From CAYUNT01 sp964446285 (lineage in GTDB: Bacteria > Sumerlaeota > Sumerlaeia > SLMS01 > CAYUNT01): 8,142 nt of DNA. The stretch lies in the NCBI GenBank assembly GCA_964446285.1, contig CAYUNT010000200.1, forward strand, positions 1 through 8,142, in the 5' to 3' direction. Position 1 is the stretch's first letter. Each line of letters starts with the position of its first letter. Positions 5,994-8,142 of the stretch are shown here, one piece after another. The notes under the pieces were generated by a model that worked only from the letters and a program-made list of their open reading frames with translations, was not told the origin of the DNA and made no database searches. Made by a program: the position numbers and the translations under genes.

Positions 5994-8033
5994 ATGAAAA
6001 AAACGCACTCACAGGCTCTGCAATCGATCACGGAAACTCCCAATGAATTGACAGACGAGATTGATCTTGCGCCGCCAATCGGGATCGTCCGCCTTTTGCG
6101 CCAGACAGATGCGCAGATGTTCACGGGGTGGCGCGCGCTTCCTTCGATTTACGACCGCAGCATTTTGTCGGCCATGTCCAAGGTGGTCAATTGGACCATT
6201 GATCTGCTTGGTTCGGACGAGCCGCGCAAAATCGTAATCAGCGGGGCGGGAACGAGCGGACGCCTGGCGTATTTTACCGCGCGCACCTACAACGGCATTT
6301 TGCGCCGCGCCGGGCAGGAACCGGTGTTCGACTTCCTGATCGCGGGCGGAAACAAAGCGCTGATCGCCGCTCAGGAAGGGGCCGAAGACAATCCGCACCT
6401 GGGCGCGTCCGAGCTGGCCGCCAAATTCGAGGGCGTGCGCCGCGGCCTGTTCATCGGCATTACGTGCGGGCTTTCCGCGCCCTATGTGGCGGGGCAAATC
6501 GACTGGATTATGAATCACACCGAGCACTTTGGCGTCATGATGGGTTTCAACCCCGCCGAACGCGCCCGCCGGGTCAAGGTGGAGGGATGGGACAAGCAGG
6601 TGGGCACCGTGGTGGACGCGATGCTCGCAATGCCCAGCCGCATGGCGCTTCTCAATCCCGTATGCGGCCCCGAGGCCATCACCGGCTCGACGCGCATGAA
6701 GGGCGGAAGCCTGACGAAAATCCTTCTCGATTTGCTCTTTTGTTATGCGCTCGAGGTCAGCGGACTCCTTCCCGAGGAGGAAGACCCCGACGAAGACGGC
6801 GAAGCGGATGTCGAGGATTTGTTTAGCAACGCGGAAGCGGACGATGAAGAGGAGGAAGCGCTCGATGACTGGGCAGACAACCTCGTTGACATCCAGTCCG
6901 CGCGAGAGGCCAGCGACCGGATTCGCGAGTTTGACGGCACGATCGGCAACCCGGAATCTCCCGAAGAAGAAGAAAACGACCTGTTCCCCTCGATGGTAAT
7001 CGATCGCTTTGAGGACCAGGTTCGCTCGGTGTATCAGGAACGCGAACACCTGGCCCGTCTAATCGAGGCCGGAGGCGAATCGCTTCGCCACGGCGGTCAT
7101 ATTTACTACATCGGCTCGGGGTCGCTTGGGGTTCTGGCGCTCGTGGACGCTTCCGAGTGTCCGCCGACCTACGGCGACCGCTTCGAGGATGTGCGCGGGT
7201 TTGTTGAAGGGGGATGGAACACAATCCTGGGACCGGGGAGCACGCCGCCCAGCACAGAGGCGCACTACATGGTGGATTTGGCGGATTACGAGCGCGACAT
7301 TCTGCCAAACCTGAAGCCCGTGGACCTTGTGGTGGGCGTGGGACTCAACGGATTCACGGCCGGCGTGGAACGGCTGATGCTCCGAAGCCTCCAAAGCGGA
7401 GCCAAAACCGCAGCCATCTGGATCCGATGCCCGGGCCTGATTCCCGCCGACCGCGTTTCGCCGCTCGATCCGTTCTCTTCGCCGCCGCCTTTGCGCAATT
7501 TCAAGGACGATGAAGCGGAACGCCGCATTCCGTTCGGGCACGGGTGGCTTCGCTCAACGCCGGAATGGACTTCTCTGTGCGTGGCGCCGCTTTCGACAGG
7601 CCACTTTTACGCGCCGCACCGGCTGGCCGAGGCGGAACTTGCCGCCAAACTCTGCTTCAACGCCCTGACGACCGGCGCGCATGTCCTGGCTGGCAAGGTA
7701 TTTCGCAATCGCATGATCGACCTGCGCATCTCGAACAACAAACTCTACTACCGGACCCTGGGAATCGTCCAGGCGCTGGCCGGAGTGGATGAAGCGGCGG
7801 CGCGCCTGGCTGTGCACAAGTCGATCTTCAACAAGGACGACTTAAGCGCGGAGGAAATCAGCGCCCCGCCTTCTGTGTGCATACCGCTCGCCACCTGGAG
7901 CCACCGCGTGGTGCCGAAAGCCATCCTGCTGGCCGCCAGCCAGTCCAAGCTGGCCGAGGCGAGCGAAATTCTTGCCAATGAACCTATTGTCCGGAAAGTG
8001 ATTGAAAAGATCGGGGCCGGAAAGGTAAAATGA
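5994..8033 (+). CDS. Bacterial GKRP-like double-SIS protein (MurQ/GCKR family)
   Basis: This 679-residue protein resembles vertebrate glucokinase regulatory protein (GCKR, about 625 residues) from end to end. SIS domain 1 has GAGTSGR at 84-90, IAGGNKALIAAQEGAED at 116-132, GLSAPYVAGQID at 159-170, GFNPAERAR at 184-192 and GSTRMKGGSLTKILL at 231-245. An acidic linker (about 260-297) follows. SIS domain 2 has YIGSGSLGVLALVDASECPP at 372-391, FEDVRGF at 397-403, TTGAHVLAGKV at 559-569 and MIDLRISNNKLYYRTLG at 574-590. A helical C-terminus ends the protein. Likely sugar-phosphate contacts, mapped from memory of human GKRP, are T87, S88, E131, S161 and K552. Human GKRP inhibits glucokinase under fructose-6-phosphate control. 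The bacterial relatives are linked to MurQ, the N-acetylmuramate-6-phosphate etherase. Binding a sugar phosphate is likely; whether it is an enzyme or a regulator is open. No kinase gene is nearby. Confidence 0.9.
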   Translation: MKKTHSQALQSITETPNELTDEIDLAPPIGIVRLLRQTDAQMFTGWRALPSIYDRSILSAMSKVVNWTIDLLGSDEPRKIVISGAGTSGRLAYFTARTYNGILRRAGQEPVFDFLIAGGNKALIAAQEGAEDNPHLGASELAAKFEGVRRGLFIGITCGLSAPYVAGQIDWIMNHTEHFGVMMGFNPAERARRVKVEGWDKQVGTVVDAMLAMPSRMALLNPVCGPEAITGSTRMKGGSLTKILLDLLFCYALEVSGLLPEEEDPDEDGEADVEDLFSNAEADDEEEEALDDWADNLVDIQSAREASDRIREFDGTIGNPESPEEEENDLFPSMVIDRFEDQVRSVYQEREHLARLIEAGGESLRHGGHIYYIGSGSLGVLALVDASECPPTYGDRFEDVRGFVEGGWNTILGPGSTPPSTEAHYMVDLADYERDILPNLKPVDLVVGVGLNGFTAGVERLMLRSLQSGAKTAAIWIRCPGLIPADRVSPLDPFSSPPPLRNFKDDEAERRIPFGHGWLRSTPEWTSLCVAPLSTGHFYAPHRLAEAELAAKLCFNALTTGAHVLAGKVFRNRMIDLRISNNKLYYRTLGIVQALAGVDEAAARLAVHKSIFNKDDLSAEEISAPPSVCIPLATWSHRVVPKAILLAASQSKLAEASEILANEPIVRKVIEKIGAGKVK

Positions 8034-8142
8034 TTAAGCAAGAGGGCAGGGGGGGGCGGAACGGAGATAGAATATCAGGCGGCTTAAGACGGCGGGCGGG
8101 ACTGAAGGGCCTTAGGGGGCGTGGGTTTCTTTTTATAGCCAG

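Noticed and set aside
8034..8142. Possible terminator after the GKRP-like gene, with a T-rich stretch near 8128-8134
   Set aside because: I found no stable stem in front of the T-rich stretch. The region has an 8-G run at 8049-8056 but no compact quadruplex pattern, and no gene is seen.

Overview
The window is 8.1 kb of GC-rich bacterial DNA, probably from an uncultured lineage. There are five protein genes, with repeat-rich spacers between them. The taxon cannot be fixed from the sequence. Hairpin repeats of the GGTGG type, a standalone pheS and a bacterial relative of the glucokinase regulatory protein remind me of PVC-type or neighbouring candidate phyla, but that is only an impression.

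Layout. At 1-286 there is a possible extended -10 promoter and a strong hairpin. On the minus strand come a YifB/ComM AAA+ ATPase (287-1843) and, upstream of it, a diverged xylose-isomerase-like TIM barrel (2129-3280). Between these two sits a 102-bp miniature element with terminal inverted repeats, a 10-bp direct flank duplication and two internal hairpins; one hairpin could act as the terminator of the isomerase-like gene. The divergent spacer 3281-3741 holds a perfect 20-bp palindrome of LacI-operator type and a 63-bp-period repeat. On the plus strand follow a small lipoprotein (3742-4380), a second repeat-bearing spacer (4381-4737), pheS (4738-5796) and a long two-SIS-domain protein (5994-8033).

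The most notable gene is the last one. It matches vertebrate GKRP along its whole length: both SIS domains, the STRMKGG motif and the C-terminal helical region. It also carries an acidic linker between the two SIS domains. The elements that are catalytic in MurQ are split between its two domains. The xylose-isomerase-like protein keeps most metal ligands but has His where xylose isomerase has an Asp ligand, as in rhamnose isomerase and tagatose epimerase. With the LacI-type palindrome in front of it, this suggests a regulated sugar or sugar-phosphate function. The GKRP-like protein probably also senses a sugar phosphate. No sequence evidence places the two genes in one pathway, and no kinase or transporter is present in the window.
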